64,000 nucleotides of DNA from an uncultured Christensenellaceae bacterium (GTDB lineage Bacteria > Bacillota > Clostridia > Christensenellales > UBA3700), in assembly GCA_910587685.1 (NCBI GenBank), contig CAJUMY010000004.1, forward strand, positions 71,361-135,360, in the 5' to 3' direction. Made by a program: the position numbers and the translations under genes. The notes below the pieces were generated by a model. That model made no database searches and was not told the origin of the DNA. It worked only from the letters and a program-made list of their open reading frames with translations. Positions 15,875-25,238 of the stretch are shown in pieces; within the stretch, counting starts at the first letter, position 1, and each line of letters starts with the position of its first letter.

Positions 15875-17335
15875 ATGTACGACGAGAGACTCTCGCAGCA
15901 AAGAGCGCCCATATACGAGGCGCTTCAGAGACTGAAAAGACAAAGAATAGTGCCCTTCGACGTTCCCGGACATAAAAGAGGAAGGGGAAATCCCGAACTT
16001 ACAGAACTTTTCGGCGAAAAGTGCGTGACGATGGACGTCAATTCAATGAAGCCGCTCGATTTTCTCTGCCAGCCGGTGTCGGTCATCAGAGACGCCGAGA
16101 TACTTGCCGCAGAGGCGTTCGGCGCGAAGCACGCGTTTTTAATGGTTGGCGGAACTACGTCTTCCGTGCAGAGCATGGTGCTCTCGGCGCTCAAGAGAGG
16201 AGATAAGATAATCCTTCCGAGAAACGTCCATAGGAGCGTCATATGCGCGCTGGTCGTATGCGGAGCTATTCCCGTTTACGTCGATCCCGACACCGATCCG
16301 CGGCTTGGTATACCGCTCGGAATGAGCGTTGAAGTGCTTGAAAAGACCATTAAGGAGAATCCGGACGCGAAGGCGGTCCTCGTGAACAATCCGACGTATT
16401 ACGGTATCTGTTCGGATATAAAGAGCATCGTTGAGCTCGCGCATGAGAACGGTATGCTTTGTCTTGCGGACGAAGCGCACGGCACTCACTTTTATTTCGA
16501 CGACGAGCTGCCGATCGCTGCTATGCATGCTGGCGCAGATATGGCGGCAGTATCTATGCATAAGTCGGGCGGAAGTCTCACTCAAAGCTCGATATTACTT
16601 GTCGGAGAGGGCGTAAGCCCGGGATATGTACGCCAAATAATCAATCTTACCCAGACAACCAGCGGATCTTATCTTCTGCTTGCGAGCCTAGATATAGCGA
16701 GGAGAAATCTGGCGCTGAGGGGCAAGGATATATTTAGACGCGTACACAAAATGGCAGAGTACGCAAGAAGCGAAATAAACGCTATCGGCGGATATTACGC
16801 TTACGGCAGGGAAATAATCAATAAAGACAGCGTTTACGATTTCGACACGACGAAACTCTCGGTATTTACGCTCGATACGGGGCTTGCGGGAATCGAGGTG
16901 TACGATATTCTTAGAGACGAATACGACATACAGATAGAGTTCGGCGATCTCGGCAATATACTCGCGTATCTCTCTATAGGCGACAGGTATCAGGAATTGG
17001 AGAGGCTTGTGAGCGCGCTTGCGGATATATATCATAATGCGGGCGGCAATAAAAAGGGAGTTTTTTTCCACGAATATATCCCGCCTATCGTAGCGGTATC
17101 TCCGCAGGAAGCGTTTTACGCGGAAAAAGAGGCGGTCGAGCTCGATAAGAGCGTCGGCAGGATATGCAGCGAATTCGTTATGTGTTATCCGCCGGGGATA
17201 CCGATACTCGCGCCGGGCGAAATGATAACGGATAGCGTGCTCGAATATATCCGTTACGCCAAGGAAAAGGGTTGCTCTATGAGCGGTCCCGAAGACGCGG
17301 ATCTCGCGACGCTCAACGTTATGAAAGGAGTGTGA
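15875..17335 (+). CDS. speA: arginine decarboxylase (Orn/Lys/Arg decarboxylase, PLP fold type I)
   Basis: The 486-residue protein is of the compact Bacillus SpeA type, without the N-terminal wing domain of E. coli inducible decarboxylases. It shows FDVPGHKRGRGN (28-39), LADEAHGTHF (197-206) and the PLP lysine in SMHKSGG (Lys230). The C-terminal domain contains MCYPPGIPILAPGE. By family and context it decarboxylates arginine to agmatine, the substrate of the agmatinase three genes on; lysine specificity is the alternative. GGAGGGGAG precedes the ATG, 13 bases after the speD stop. Confidence 0.9.
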   Translation: MYDERLSQQRAPIYEALQRLKRQRIVPFDVPGHKRGRGNPELTELFGEKCVTMDVNSMKPLDFLCQPVSVIRDAEILAAEAFGAKHAFLMVGGTTSSVQSMVLSALKRGDKIILPRNVHRSVICALVVCGAIPVYVDPDTDPRLGIPLGMSVEVLEKTIKENPDAKAVLVNNPTYYGICSDIKSIVELAHENGMLCLADEAHGTHFYFDDELPIAAMHAGADMAAVSMHKSGGSLTQSSILLVGEGVSPGYVRQIINLTQTTSGSYLLLASLDIARRNLALRGKDIFRRVHKMAEYARSEINAIGGYYAYGREIINKDSVYDFDTTKLSVFTLDTGLAGIEVYDILRDEYDIQIEFGDLGNILAYLSIGDRYQELERLVSALADIYHNAGGNKKGVFFHEYIPPIVAVSPQEAFYAEKEAVELDKSVGRICSEFVMCYPPGIPILAPGEMITDSVLEYIRYAKEKGCSMSGPEDADLATLNVMKGV

Positions 17336-17343
17336 AGGATATT

Positions 17344-18201
17344 ATGGAATTATGGTTCTCCGAGTTGCACGCCGACAGCGTTAAACTGTCGATAAGAGTG
17401 GACAGGCAGGTCGCGTCGATCAATAGCGATTATCAGCGTATAGATATATTCGATTCCGAACAGTTCGGAAGATTCTTGACGCTTGACGGATATATGATGC
17501 TGACGGAAAAGGATGAATTCATATATCACGAGATGATAACGCACGTACCGATGGCGGTCCATCCGTCGATAAAGAACGTACTTGTCATAGGCGGCGGAGA
17601 CGGCGGAGCCGTAAGAGAACTGCTCAAGTACGATAGCGTCGAGAACGTCGATCTTGTCGAAATAGACGGCGAAGTCATAGATGCGTGCAAAAAGTATATG
17701 CCGTTCACTGCGGGCCGTCTTGACGATGAGCGAGTCAATATATACGTCGAGGACGGGATAAGATACATAAGAAACAAGAGAGATACATACGATCTCATAA
17801 TAGTAGATTCGACCGATCCGTTCGGACCGGGGGAAGGACTTTTCACAAGGGAGTTTTACGGCAACTGCCAAAGAGCGCTCAAAGAGGACGGGATACTCGT
17901 CAATCAGCATGAAAGCCCTTTTTACGACAACGACAGAGAGGCGTGCAAGAGAATGCACCGCCATATCAGCGAAGGATTTAGAATAAGCAAAGTATTTCAG
18001 GCGCATATTCCGACGTACCCTTCGGGGCACTGGCTTTTCGGGTTCGCTTCGAAGAAGTATCATCCGATAAAAGATATAAGGGAAGACGAGTGGAATAAAC
18101 TCGGCATAAAGACCAAATATTATACGACGAAATTGCACAAGGGCGCGTTCTATCTGCCCAAATACGTGGAGGAACTTCTAAAAGATGTTGAAAAGGAATG
18201 A
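17344..18201 (+). CDS. speE: spermidine synthase (polyamine aminopropyltransferase)
   Basis: The 285-residue protein has the N-terminal beta sheet (ELWFSELHADSVKLSIRV) and Rossmann-like methyltransferase fold of SpeE. Key segments are VIGGGDGGAVRELLK, which binds decarboxylated SAM, LVEIDGEVI, YVEDGIRYI, and the catalytic IIVDSTDPFGPGEGLF. It transfers an aminopropyl group to putrescine; in some thermophiles the acceptor is agmatine, and the adjacent agmatinase would suit that route also. AAGGAG at 17323-17328 and the conserved MELWF fix the start. The stop overlaps speB by 17 bases. Confidence 0.93.
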   Translation: MELWFSELHADSVKLSIRVDRQVASINSDYQRIDIFDSEQFGRFLTLDGYMMLTEKDEFIYHEMITHVPMAVHPSIKNVLVIGGGDGGAVRELLKYDSVENVDLVEIDGEVIDACKKYMPFTAGRLDDERVNIYVEDGIRYIRNKRDTYDLIIVDSTDPFGPGEGLFTREFYGNCQRALKEDGILVNQHESPFYDNDREACKRMHRHISEGFRISKVFQAHIPTYPSGHWLFGFASKKYHPIKDIREDEWNKLGIKTKYYTTKLHKGAFYLPKYVEELLKDVEKE

Positions 18202-19039
18202 GGAAACTTTTATAGCTTGCGACGCGGAGTACGGCGACGCCGAAGTAGTTATATTCGGCGCTCCTTTCGATTCGACTACTTCTTTCCGCCCCGGCGCGAG
18301 ATTCGGTCCCAAAGCGATGAGAAGCGAATCTTTCGGTATCGAGACGTATTCGCCGTATCTCGATAAGGATATGACGGACTATAGTTTTTTCGACAGCGGA
18401 GATCTGGAACTCAGTTTCGGACGCGTCGAATCGGCTCTTAACGACATAGAAGAGAGAGTGAGAACGATACTCGCAGCCGGCAAGATACCGTTCATGTTCG
18501 GCGGCGAACATCTCGTGACACTGCCGGCGGTGAGAGCGGTACATAATAAGTATTCGGATGTACATATAATACACTTTGACGCTCACGCCGACTTAAGAGA
18601 CGACTATCTCGGAGCTAAACTTTCGCACGCTTCGGTAATGCGCAGATGCTGGGAGATAGTTGGAGATAACAGGATATATCAGTTCGGTATACGTTCCGGA
18701 GACAGAGAGGAATTCGAGTGGGGAAAGGAACGTGTCGAGACTCATAAATTTTCTTTCGACGGACTCGATGGCGTCGTCGAGAGATTGAAGGGCAAGAACG
18801 TCTACTTTACGCTTGATCTGGACGTGCTCGATCCGTCGGAATTTTCGGGAACGGGAACGCCTGAGGCGGGCGGAGTTAGATTCAACGAACTTAGAGAGGC
18901 TGTGAAGCTGATATTCGAGAACGTCAATATAGTAGGACTCGACGCAGTCGAGCTGAGTCCGCATTACGACGTCAGCGGAGTTTCGACGGCGGCGGCGTGT
19001 AAAATAGTAAGGGAAATGCTGCTTTCAATGATGAAATAG
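18185..19039 (+). CDS. speB: agmatinase (ureohydrolase family)
   Basis: The 284-residue protein carries all manganese ligands of the arginase/agmatinase family: GGEHLVT (first His), HFDAHADLRDDY (Asp-His-Asp) and LDLDVLDPSEFSGTGTPE (Asp-x-Asp and the SGTGTPE loop). It hydrolyses agmatine to putrescine and urea. Together with SpeA this gives putrescine from arginine. N1-aminopropylagmatine could be a second substrate, since SpeB homologues do this in Thermus. The start codon lies inside the end of speE. About 97 bases separate it from the next gene. Confidence 0.92.
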   Translation: MLKRNEETFIACDAEYGDAEVVIFGAPFDSTTSFRPGARFGPKAMRSESFGIETYSPYLDKDMTDYSFFDSGDLELSFGRVESALNDIEERVRTILAAGKIPFMFGGEHLVTLPAVRAVHNKYSDVHIIHFDAHADLRDDYLGAKLSHASVMRRCWEIVGDNRIYQFGIRSGDREEFEWGKERVETHKFSFDGLDGVVERLKGKNVYFTLDLDVLDPSEFSGTGTPEAGGVRFNELREAVKLIFENVNIVGLDAVELSPHYDVSGVSTAAACKIVREMLLSMMK

Positions 19040-19136
19040 TATGGCGGCGTTACCGATCGAATAGGTTATAGATCATAGATATAAAGTAAAGATAAAAATA
19101 ATTATTGATTGCCTTAAGGCATAGAAAGGAGAAACG

Positions 19137-20339
19137 ATGGGAAGAGCATTAATAATCGGATGCGGCGGAGTTGCTTCCGTTGCTATACACAAGTGTTGTC
19201 AGAACAGCGACGTGTTCGAAGAGATATGTATAGCGTCGAGAACGGTGTCGAAGTGCGACGCGTTGAAGGCGAAACTCGAGCCTACGACCAAGACCAAGAT
19301 AACTACGGCTAAAGTCAACGCCGACAGCGTTAACGAGCTTATCGAACTTATAAACGCTTATAAGCCCGACGTGGTTCTCAATCTTGCTCTTCCGTATCAA
19401 GATCTTAAGATAATGGACGCGTGCCTTGCGACGAAGACGCACTACGTCGATACCGCCAATTACGAGCCCGAGGATACCGCTAAGTTCGAGTACAGCTGGC
19501 AGTGGGCTTATAGAGAGAAGTTCGAAAAGGCAGGCATCACGGCGCTGCTCGGCAGCGGATTCGATCCGGGAGTCACGGGAGTATTTTCGGCGTACGCAAT
19601 GAAGCACCATTTCGACGAAATAAATTATATAGATATTCTCGACTGTAACGGCGGAGACCACGGCTATCCGTTCGCGACCAACTTCAATCCCGAAATAAAT
19701 ATAAGGGAAGTCAGCGCGAAAGGCTCGTACTGGGAGAAAGGAAAGTGGGTCGAGACCGAGCCTATGGAGATAAAGAGAGTATATAACTTCGAGGGCGTCG
19801 GCGAGAAAGATATGTATCTTCTTCATCACGAAGAGCTCGAGTCGCTCGCGCTCAATATCAAGGGCATCGAGAGAATAAGATTCTTCATGACTTTCGGTCA
19901 GAGTTATCTCACGCATCTCAAGTGTCTCGAGAACGTCGGAATGACCTCGATAGAACCCATAATATACGAAGGAAAGGAGATAATTCCGCTCCAGTTCTTA
20001 AAGGCCGTTCTTCCCGATCCCGCTTCGCTCGGCGAAAGGACGCGCGGAAAAACGAATATCGGCTGTATCTTCATAGGAAAGAAGGACGGCAAGGAAAAGA
20101 AGTATTATCTTTATAACGTATGCGACCATCAGGAGTGCTATAGAGAGGTAGGTTCGCAAGCCATTTCGTACACTACGGGCGTGCCCGCGATGATAGGCGC
20201 GATGCTCGTTATGACGGGAGTATGGAACAAGGCGGGAGTTCATAATATCGAGGAGTTCGATCCCGATCCGTTCATGGACGCTCTTAACAAGTGGGGACTT
20301 CCGTGGAAGGAATCCTTCGATCCCGTATTGGTCGACTGA
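19137..20339 (+). CDS. carboxynorspermidine/carboxyspermidine dehydrogenase (saccharopine dehydrogenase family)
   Basis: The 400-residue protein starts with the Rossmann motif ALIIGCGGVASVAIHKC and contains LNLALPYQDLKIMDACLATKTHYVDTANYE in its central part (NLALPYQDL at about 80-88), then GSGFDPGVTGVFSAYA, all typical of the Lys1/saccharopine dehydrogenase superfamily. Because a carboxynorspermidine decarboxylase gene follows after 2 bases and polyamine genes precede it, the likely reaction is NADPH-dependent condensation of aspartate semialdehyde with putrescine or diaminopropane. AAAGGAG precedes the ATG by 5 bases. Confidence 0.9.
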   Translation: MGRALIIGCGGVASVAIHKCCQNSDVFEEICIASRTVSKCDALKAKLEPTTKTKITTAKVNADSVNELIELINAYKPDVVLNLALPYQDLKIMDACLATKTHYVDTANYEPEDTAKFEYSWQWAYREKFEKAGITALLGSGFDPGVTGVFSAYAMKHHFDEINYIDILDCNGGDHGYPFATNFNPEINIREVSAKGSYWEKGKWVETEPMEIKRVYNFEGVGEKDMYLLHHEELESLALNIKGIERIRFFMTFGQSYLTHLKCLENVGMTSIEPIIYEGKEIIPLQFLKAVLPDPASLGERTRGKTNIGCIFIGKKDGKEKKYYLYNVCDHQECYREVGSQAISYTTGVPAMIGAMLVMTGVWNKAGVHNIEEFDPDPFMDALNKWGLPWKESFDPVLVD

Positions 20340-20341
20340 TA

Positions 20342-21499
20342 ATGAAAGGATATATGGAAAAAGTCATAAAAGCTATAGAGGGTGCGTCGTTGCGCACCCC
20401 TTATTATCTTATAGATATAGAGAGATTGAAGGAAAATCTACGCATACTGAGACGCGTAAGAGAGGAGAGCGGAGCTAAGATACTGCTTGCGCAGAAAGCG
20501 TTCTCTATGTATTCGGCGTATCCGATCATAAGGGAATACCTCGACGGAACTACGGCGAGCGGACTTTACGAGGCGAGACTCGGCAAAGAGGAGTTCGGCA
20601 AAGAGACGCACGTCTTTTCGCCTGCGTACAGAGACGACGAGTTCGACGAAATACTCTCTTATGCCGACGACGTGGTTTTCAACAGCGTGAAACAGGTAGA
20701 CAAATTCGCGAAAAGGGCTAAGATAGCGGGAAAGAGCGTAGGACTTAGGATAAATCCCGAATTTTCGACGCAGGAAGGACACGCTATCTACGATCCGTGC
20801 GCGCCTTTCTCAAGGCTCGGGGCGACGGAAAAGAATTTTGACGAAAGAATAATACCGATTCTTGACGGACTGCACTTTCATACCCTTTGCGAACAGAACT
20901 TCGACGATCTTAGGAGAACGTTTTCGGCGTTCGAGAGTAAGTTCGGAAAGTATTTCAAGAATATGAAGTGGCTCAACTTCGGCGGAGGTCACCATATCAC
21001 GAGAGACGGTTACGACGTAGACGGACTAATTGCTTTCGTGAAAGATGTAAGGAATAAGTACGGCGTCGAAGTCTATCTAGAGCCCGGAGAAGCCGTCGTC
21101 TTGAACGCGGGATATCTTGTCTCGAGCGTTCTTGAAATAATAAATAACGGTAAAGACGTGGCAATACTCGATACGTCCGCGGCGTGTCATATGCCCGACG
21201 TTATCGAGATGCCCTACAGGCCGCCCGTTTACGGTAGCGGAGAGGATAACGAGAAGATGTATAACGCGAGATTCGGCGGACCGACGTGTCTTGCGGGGGA
21301 TATCATAGGCGACTATTCCTTTGATAAAGAGCTCAATGAGGGCGATAAGATAGTATTTATGGATATGGCTCTTTATACTATGGTCAAGAATAATACGTTC
21401 AACGGAATGGCTCTGCCTTCTATAGCGACGCTCGAACAAAACGGGGACGTTAAGATAGTAAAAGAGTTCGGATACGACGATTTTAAGTCGAGACTGTGA
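20342..21499 (+). CDS. nspC: carboxynorspermidine/carboxyspermidine decarboxylase
   Basis: The 385-residue protein is an alanine racemase-like fold III PLP enzyme. It shows TPYYLIDIERLKENL, the PLP lysine in LLAQKAFSMYS, GLRINPEFS, DGLHFHTLCEQ, NFGGGHHITR and the C-terminal GPTCLAGDIIG with the catalytic Cys. It decarboxylates carboxyspermidine or carboxynorspermidine. The start at 20342 lies 2 bases after the previous stop, suggesting coupling; ATG at 20354 is possible. With the preceding dehydrogenase it forms the aspartate semialdehyde-dependent spermidine route, so the operon holds two independent routes. Confidence 0.93.
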   Translation: MKGYMEKVIKAIEGASLRTPYYLIDIERLKENLRILRRVREESGAKILLAQKAFSMYSAYPIIREYLDGTTASGLYEARLGKEEFGKETHVFSPAYRDDEFDEILSYADDVVFNSVKQVDKFAKRAKIAGKSVGLRINPEFSTQEGHAIYDPCAPFSRLGATEKNFDERIIPILDGLHFHTLCEQNFDDLRRTFSAFESKFGKYFKNMKWLNFGGGHHITRDGYDVDGLIAFVKDVRNKYGVEVYLEPGEAVVLNAGYLVSSVLEIINNGKDVAILDTSAACHMPDVIEMPYRPPVYGSGEDNEKMYNARFGGPTCLAGDIIGDYSFDKELNEGDKIVFMDMALYTMVKNNTFNGMALPSIATLEQNGDVKIVKEFGYDDFKSRL

Positions 21500-21636
21500 T
21501 ATCGTGGAAATTCGGCGTTATCTTGCCAAAGAACGGCTTTATGAAGAATATTCTCGGCGACGAAAATACAGACGGAGCTTCGCAGGCTATTTGGCGAGAG
21601 CGACGCGGATAAACTTTACGTCAAGGCGGAAAACAT

Positions 21637-22005
21637 ATGGATACAAAAGGACTAATGACCTACGCGCTTACTAAACCTTGCGCTTATGCCGATATGCCGC
21701 TTAGCGACGGCAACGTGCTCATAAAGGTAGGGAAACACTATTTTGCGAGTTTCTTCGTGCTTAGCGGCAAAGAATGTATGACCGTTAAAGGCGAAGCCGA
21801 TTACCATACGGCTCTTCGAAGCAAGTATCCCGAATACGTATATAAAGGATGGCATTGTCCGCCCGTTCAGGCGAAGTATAACAGCACGGTCGTTATCGAT
21901 TCGGATATTCCTTACGGCGAGCTCGTAAATATGATAGACGTCTCGTACGAATATAATCTTTCGAAGTTTTCAAAGAAGGAGAAAGAGCGGTTTTGTTTAG
22001 ATTGA
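21637..22005 (+). CDS. MmcQ/YjbR family protein
   Basis: The 122-residue protein matches the small double-wing CyaY-like MmcQ/YjbR fold. Characteristic positions are the N-terminal YALTKPCAY with the Tyr/Trp-aromatic pattern, a central KYPEYVYKGWHCPP, and the near C-terminal IPYGELVNMIDVSYEYN, which fits the SY(E/D)LV signature. Members are widespread and of unproven function, often labelled DNA-binding. A CAAGGCGG lies before the ATG. It probably belongs to the end of the polyamine transcript, though no link in function is known. Confidence 0.7.
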   Translation: MDTKGLMTYALTKPCAYADMPLSDGNVLIKVGKHYFASFFVLSGKECMTVKGEADYHTALRSKYPEYVYKGWHCPPVQAKYNSTVVIDSDIPYGELVNMIDVSYEYNLSKFSKKEKERFCLD

Positions 22006-22015
22006 GCGTGTAATT

Positions 22016-22022
22016 TGTCGAA
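22016..22022 (+). promoter_or_regulatory. single TGTCGAA box upstream of secG
   Basis: TTGTCGAA matches the Spo0A box core. It lies about 88 bases before the -35 of the secG promoter. One isolated 7-mer can occur by chance. Confidence 0.25.
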
Positions 22023-22109
22023 AACTGAATATAGACTGAAATTAAGAAATTTTTAATAGATATTTAACGCTATTTTCACAAAAAACAGCAATACTCATAT
22101 TATAAACAC

Positions 22110-22138
22110 TTGATATTAGGGGGTAACTGTGGTAAAAT
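22110..22138 (+). promoter_or_regulatory. sigma-A promoter of secG-rnr-smpB
   Basis: TTGATA (22110-22115), 17 bases, TAAAAT (22133-22138). Confidence 0.8.
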
Positions 22139-22174
22139 AGTATGGCTAACAAGTGTTAGATGGAGGAATAGATA

Positions 22175-22471
22175 ATGAACATAAGTTTTATGTTATCCGC
22201 TATAAGCAGTATACCTTACGAGGTAAAGGAAGTGCTTAATCCGTTGCTTCTTATACTCATGGCGATAGTATCCGTAGCTACTATAGTAGTAGTGCTGATG
22301 CAATCGAGCGTTGAGTCTAATATGGGCGCGATCACGGGAGACAGACCTTCGACAAATATGGAAGAGCAGAGAGCTAAGAGCAGGGAATCGAAGCTGAAAA
22401 AGGCGACCGTTTCAATGGGTGCTTTCCTTCTGGTCATCTCTATCATATATTTTGTCATTCAGTTGTTCTGA
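22175..22471 (+). CDS. secG: preprotein translocase subunit SecG
   Basis: The 98-residue protein has two membrane helices (about 23-43 and 77-97). The first ends in the SecG hallmark VVVLMQSS, and the second follows a basic cytosolic loop (REEQ-type EEQRAKSRESKLKKAT). SecG stabilises SecYEG during SecA-driven export. The N-terminus is about 20 residues longer than the usual 75-80 residue SecG. GGAGG lies 8 bases before the ATG. It heads the classic Gram-positive secG-rnr-smpB cluster. Confidence 0.93.
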   Translation: MNISFMLSAISSIPYEVKEVLNPLLLILMAIVSVATIVVVLMQSSVESNMGAITGDRPSTNMEEQRAKSRESKLKKATVSMGAFLLVISIIYFVIQLF

Positions 22472-22494
22472 TAAAAGGTTAAAAAAGGTTTCTC

Positions 22495-22527
22495 GGGAGT
22501 TGTAGCCTAGCTACAGCTCCCTTTTTT
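22495..22527 (+). terminator. terminator between secG and rnr
   Basis: GGGAGTTGTAGC (22495-22506) pairs with GCTACAGCTCCC (22510-22521), then TTTTTT. It should limit read-through from secG into rnr. Confidence 0.88.
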
Positions 22528-22701
22528 GAAGTGAGAGAATATAAGTTGCAACGCAGGGAAATAAAAGTTAGATAGGGAAAGAGGTCGTAGAGACATAGGA
22601 GTAAATATCATCAGAATCCGATAACGGCGCGTCTTGTCCGAAGTAAAGGATAGCTTCTTGATCTATTATTCTCTTCCGAGTATGAAAAGGAATCGATCGA
22701 T

Positions 22702-24765
22702 ATGGAATTTAACGTAAAAGACGGGCTTTTGCGTCTTTCGCCTAAAAGGCGAACGCTGAAAGAGCTCGCGGCAAGGCTCGGAATGAACGAGCCGAACGAT
22801 ATGATAGAGCTTAGTGAAACGCTTAAGGAATGTATTGAAGAGGGGTCTATCGTCGAGATCGACGGCAGGTATTCCGATCCAAAGCGTATAGGAGCGTATT
22901 TCGGCGCGCTGAGAGGCAACAAGAAGGGATTCGCGTTTTTGATAAGAGACGACGGCGGAGAAGACCTTTTCGTGCCGTATTCAAATATGAACGGCGCGAT
23001 ACACGGCGATAAAGTATTCGCAACTATAGTAAAAGGCGACGAAGCAAAGGTCGTTTCTATAGTAAAGAGGGGCGTCAGCGAAATAGTGGGAACGTATTAT
23101 AGAAAGAATAACCGCGGATTCATCGTTCCCGACGGAAATAATTTTGCAGGGAACTTTTTCGTCGCTCCCATAAAGGGGAAAAAGATAGCCGGCAACAGCA
23201 AGGTCGTAGCCAAGCTGACGTTTAACGGGAAAGCGCGTCCCGAAGCCGTGATAACGGAAGTTATAGGAAAGAACGGCGAGAGGAGAAGCGACGTTCTCGC
23301 AATACTGAAATCGTACGGATTTTTTAATACCTTCGACGAGAGGGTCTATAGGGAGATAAAGACGCTTAATGGTATCAAGGAAGGCGAAAGAAAAGACTTC
23401 TGCGATATGCTCACGGTGACTATAGACGGCGACGATTCTAAAGATCTCGACGATGCGATCTCGCTCGTAAAAAACGGCGAAAGTTATGATCTATACGTGC
23501 ATATAGCGGATGTTTCGCATTACGTCAGACGCGGGAGCGTACTGGATAAGGAGGCGTTAAAGCGCGCGACCAGCGTATATTTCCCGTCTTCTGTTTTCCC
23601 GATGCTGCCGCCGGAGATATCTAACGGGATATGTTCTTTGAACGAAGGGGAGAAGAGACTGACGCTGACGGCTCGAATGAGAGTGGATAAAAAGGGAGAC
23701 GTTATCGACAGCGAACTTTACGAAAGCAGGATATTAAACGACGCCCGTATGACGTATAAAAACGTTGAAAAGATACTTTCGGGCGACAGGGAACTTCAAG
23801 GGCGATACGAACGAGTGACGCCTATGATATTTTTGATGAAGGAGCTCGCCGATATTCTCAGGAAGAAGCGAGAGAGCCGCGGTTATATAGATTTTGATAC
23901 CAAGGAGTCCAAGATAACTCTTGACGAGAGAGGAGACGTTCTTTGCATAGAGCCCTATCCTTATCTTTCGAGCAACGGCATAATCGAAGAGTTCATGCTT
24001 CTTGCTAACGAGACTGTCGCGGAGTTTATGGCGAATCTCGAATATCCTTTTATTTACCGTGTGCATGAGAGACCCGATTCGGATAAGATGCGCGACTTTG
24101 CAAAGTTTGCCGAGGGTTGCGGTCTGACGCTCGGAGTCAAAGAGGTACATTCCGGAGCGCTTAGAAAATTGCTGAAAGAAGCGGAAGGAAAACCTATCGA
24201 ACCGATAATAAGCAAAGTGATGCTGCGGTCGATGAAAAAAGCCAGATATACGACGGATAATCTCGGACATTTCGGGCTCGCGACTGATAATTACTGTCAT
24301 TTTACTTCGCCGATAAGGCGCTATCCCGACCTTATGATACACAGGATAGTTAAGATGATGCTGAACGGAAAACTCGACGGCGACGCGGCAAAGAGACTCG
24401 AAGCGGAGCTTCCCGATATAGCGGAGAAGTCTTCGGAGAGGGAGAGGAGCGCGGAGAGCGCCGAGAGGGATATCGACGACTACTACAAGGCTCTTTATAT
24501 GAGCGATAAGGTAGGAGACGCATACGAAGGTACGGTAAGCGGAGTCACGGGATTTGCGATATTCGTAGAGCTCGACAACACGGTCGAAGGAGCGATAAGG
24601 ATAGAAAATCTTCCCCGCGACAGGTATGTTTTCGAGGAAGACAAGTATAGGATAGTAGGTATCGAGCATAGTTACGCTCTTGGCGACAGGGTGAAGATAA
24701 TAGTTTCGTCGACCGATCTCGACGCGCGACGGGTAAACTTCGAAATAGATGAAGAAAACGCTTAA
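22702..24765 (+). CDS. rnr: ribonuclease R
   Basis: The 687-residue exoribonuclease has the RNase II/R domain order: an N-terminal winged helix (LKELAARLGM), two cold-shock domains (for example KKGFAFLIRDDGGEDLFVP), the RNB catalytic domain with DGDDSKDLDDAISL (about 236-249) carrying the Mg-binding aspartates, FTSPIRRYPDLMIHR near its end, and a C-terminal S1 domain (GTVSGVTGFAIFVEL). It degrades structured RNA 3' to 5', including trans-translation targets, which suits its place next to smpB. Somewhat shorter than the usual 700-800 residues. AAAGGA precedes the ATG by about 10 bases. Confidence 0.95.
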   Translation: MEFNVKDGLLRLSPKRRTLKELAARLGMNEPNDMIELSETLKECIEEGSIVEIDGRYSDPKRIGAYFGALRGNKKGFAFLIRDDGGEDLFVPYSNMNGAIHGDKVFATIVKGDEAKVVSIVKRGVSEIVGTYYRKNNRGFIVPDGNNFAGNFFVAPIKGKKIAGNSKVVAKLTFNGKARPEAVITEVIGKNGERRSDVLAILKSYGFFNTFDERVYREIKTLNGIKEGERKDFCDMLTVTIDGDDSKDLDDAISLVKNGESYDLYVHIADVSHYVRRGSVLDKEALKRATSVYFPSSVFPMLPPEISNGICSLNEGEKRLTLTARMRVDKKGDVIDSELYESRILNDARMTYKNVEKILSGDRELQGRYERVTPMIFLMKELADILRKKRESRGYIDFDTKESKITLDERGDVLCIEPYPYLSSNGIIEEFMLLANETVAEFMANLEYPFIYRVHERPDSDKMRDFAKFAEGCGLTLGVKEVHSGALRKLLKEAEGKPIEPIISKVMLRSMKKARYTTDNLGHFGLATDNYCHFTSPIRRYPDLMIHRIVKMMLNGKLDGDAAKRLEAELPDIAEKSSERERSAESAERDIDDYYKALYMSDKVGDAYEGTVSGVTGFAIFVELDNTVEGAIRIENLPRDRYVFEEDKYRIVGIEHSYALGDRVKIIVSSTDLDARRVNFEIDEENA

Positions 24766-24782
24766 ACGGGGACGCATATATT

Positions 24783-25238
24783 ATGGATATCAAAATAGTT
24801 GCAAGCAATAAAAAGGCTTATCACGATTATTTTATCGACTCGACTTACGAGACGGGGATAGTTCTCGTCGGCAGCGAAGTCAAGTCGATACGTCTCGGCG
24901 GAGTCAATTTGAAGGATTCTTTTTGTATAATAAAGAACGGCGAGATATTCATTCTCAATATGCACGTTTCGCCTTATGAAAAGGGAAGCTATTTCAACGA
25001 AGACCCGAGACGCACGCGAAAACTGCTGATGAAAAGAGCGGAGATAGACAAATTGCTCGGCAAAGTCAGCGCAAAAGGCTATACGCTCGTACCGACGAAG
25101 ATATATTTCAAAGGCGGACTCGTTAAAGTGGAAGTGGGACTTGCAAGAGGTAAGGAACTTCACGACAAGAGAGATTCCATAAAAGAAAAGGATATGAAGA
25201 GAGATCTTCAGAGACAGCTTAAAAATTATAGAAAGTAA
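24783..25238 (+). CDS. smpB: SsrA-binding protein SmpB
   Basis: The 151-residue protein is collinear with SmpB throughout: VASNKKAYHDYFI, ETGIVLVGSEVKSIRLG, NLKDSF, NMHVSPYE, RRTRKLLMKRAEIDKL, GYTLVPTKIYFKGGLVKVEVGLARGK and a basic tail after DKRDSIKEKD. SmpB binds tmRNA and delivers it to stalled ribosomes. It begins 17 bases after rnr. The tmRNA gene (ssrA) that often follows smpB is not found in the next 330 bases. Confidence 0.96.
   Translation: MDIKIVASNKKAYHDYFIDSTYETGIVLVGSEVKSIRLGGVNLKDSFCIIKNGEIFILNMHVSPYEKGSYFNEDPRRTRKLLMKRAEIDKLLGKVSAKGYTLVPTKIYFKGGLVKVEVGLARGKELHDKRDSIKEKDMKRDLQRQLKNYRK

Noticed and set aside
21500..21636. N-terminal extension of the MmcQ gene upstream
   Set aside because: The same frame reads a plausible SWKFGVILPKN segment but is cut by a stop (TAA) before 21637, and a ribosome binding site is present at 21637.
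22702..24765. RNase II instead of RNase R
   Set aside because: The N-terminal winged helix, two cold-shock domains and location between secG and smpB point to RNase R.
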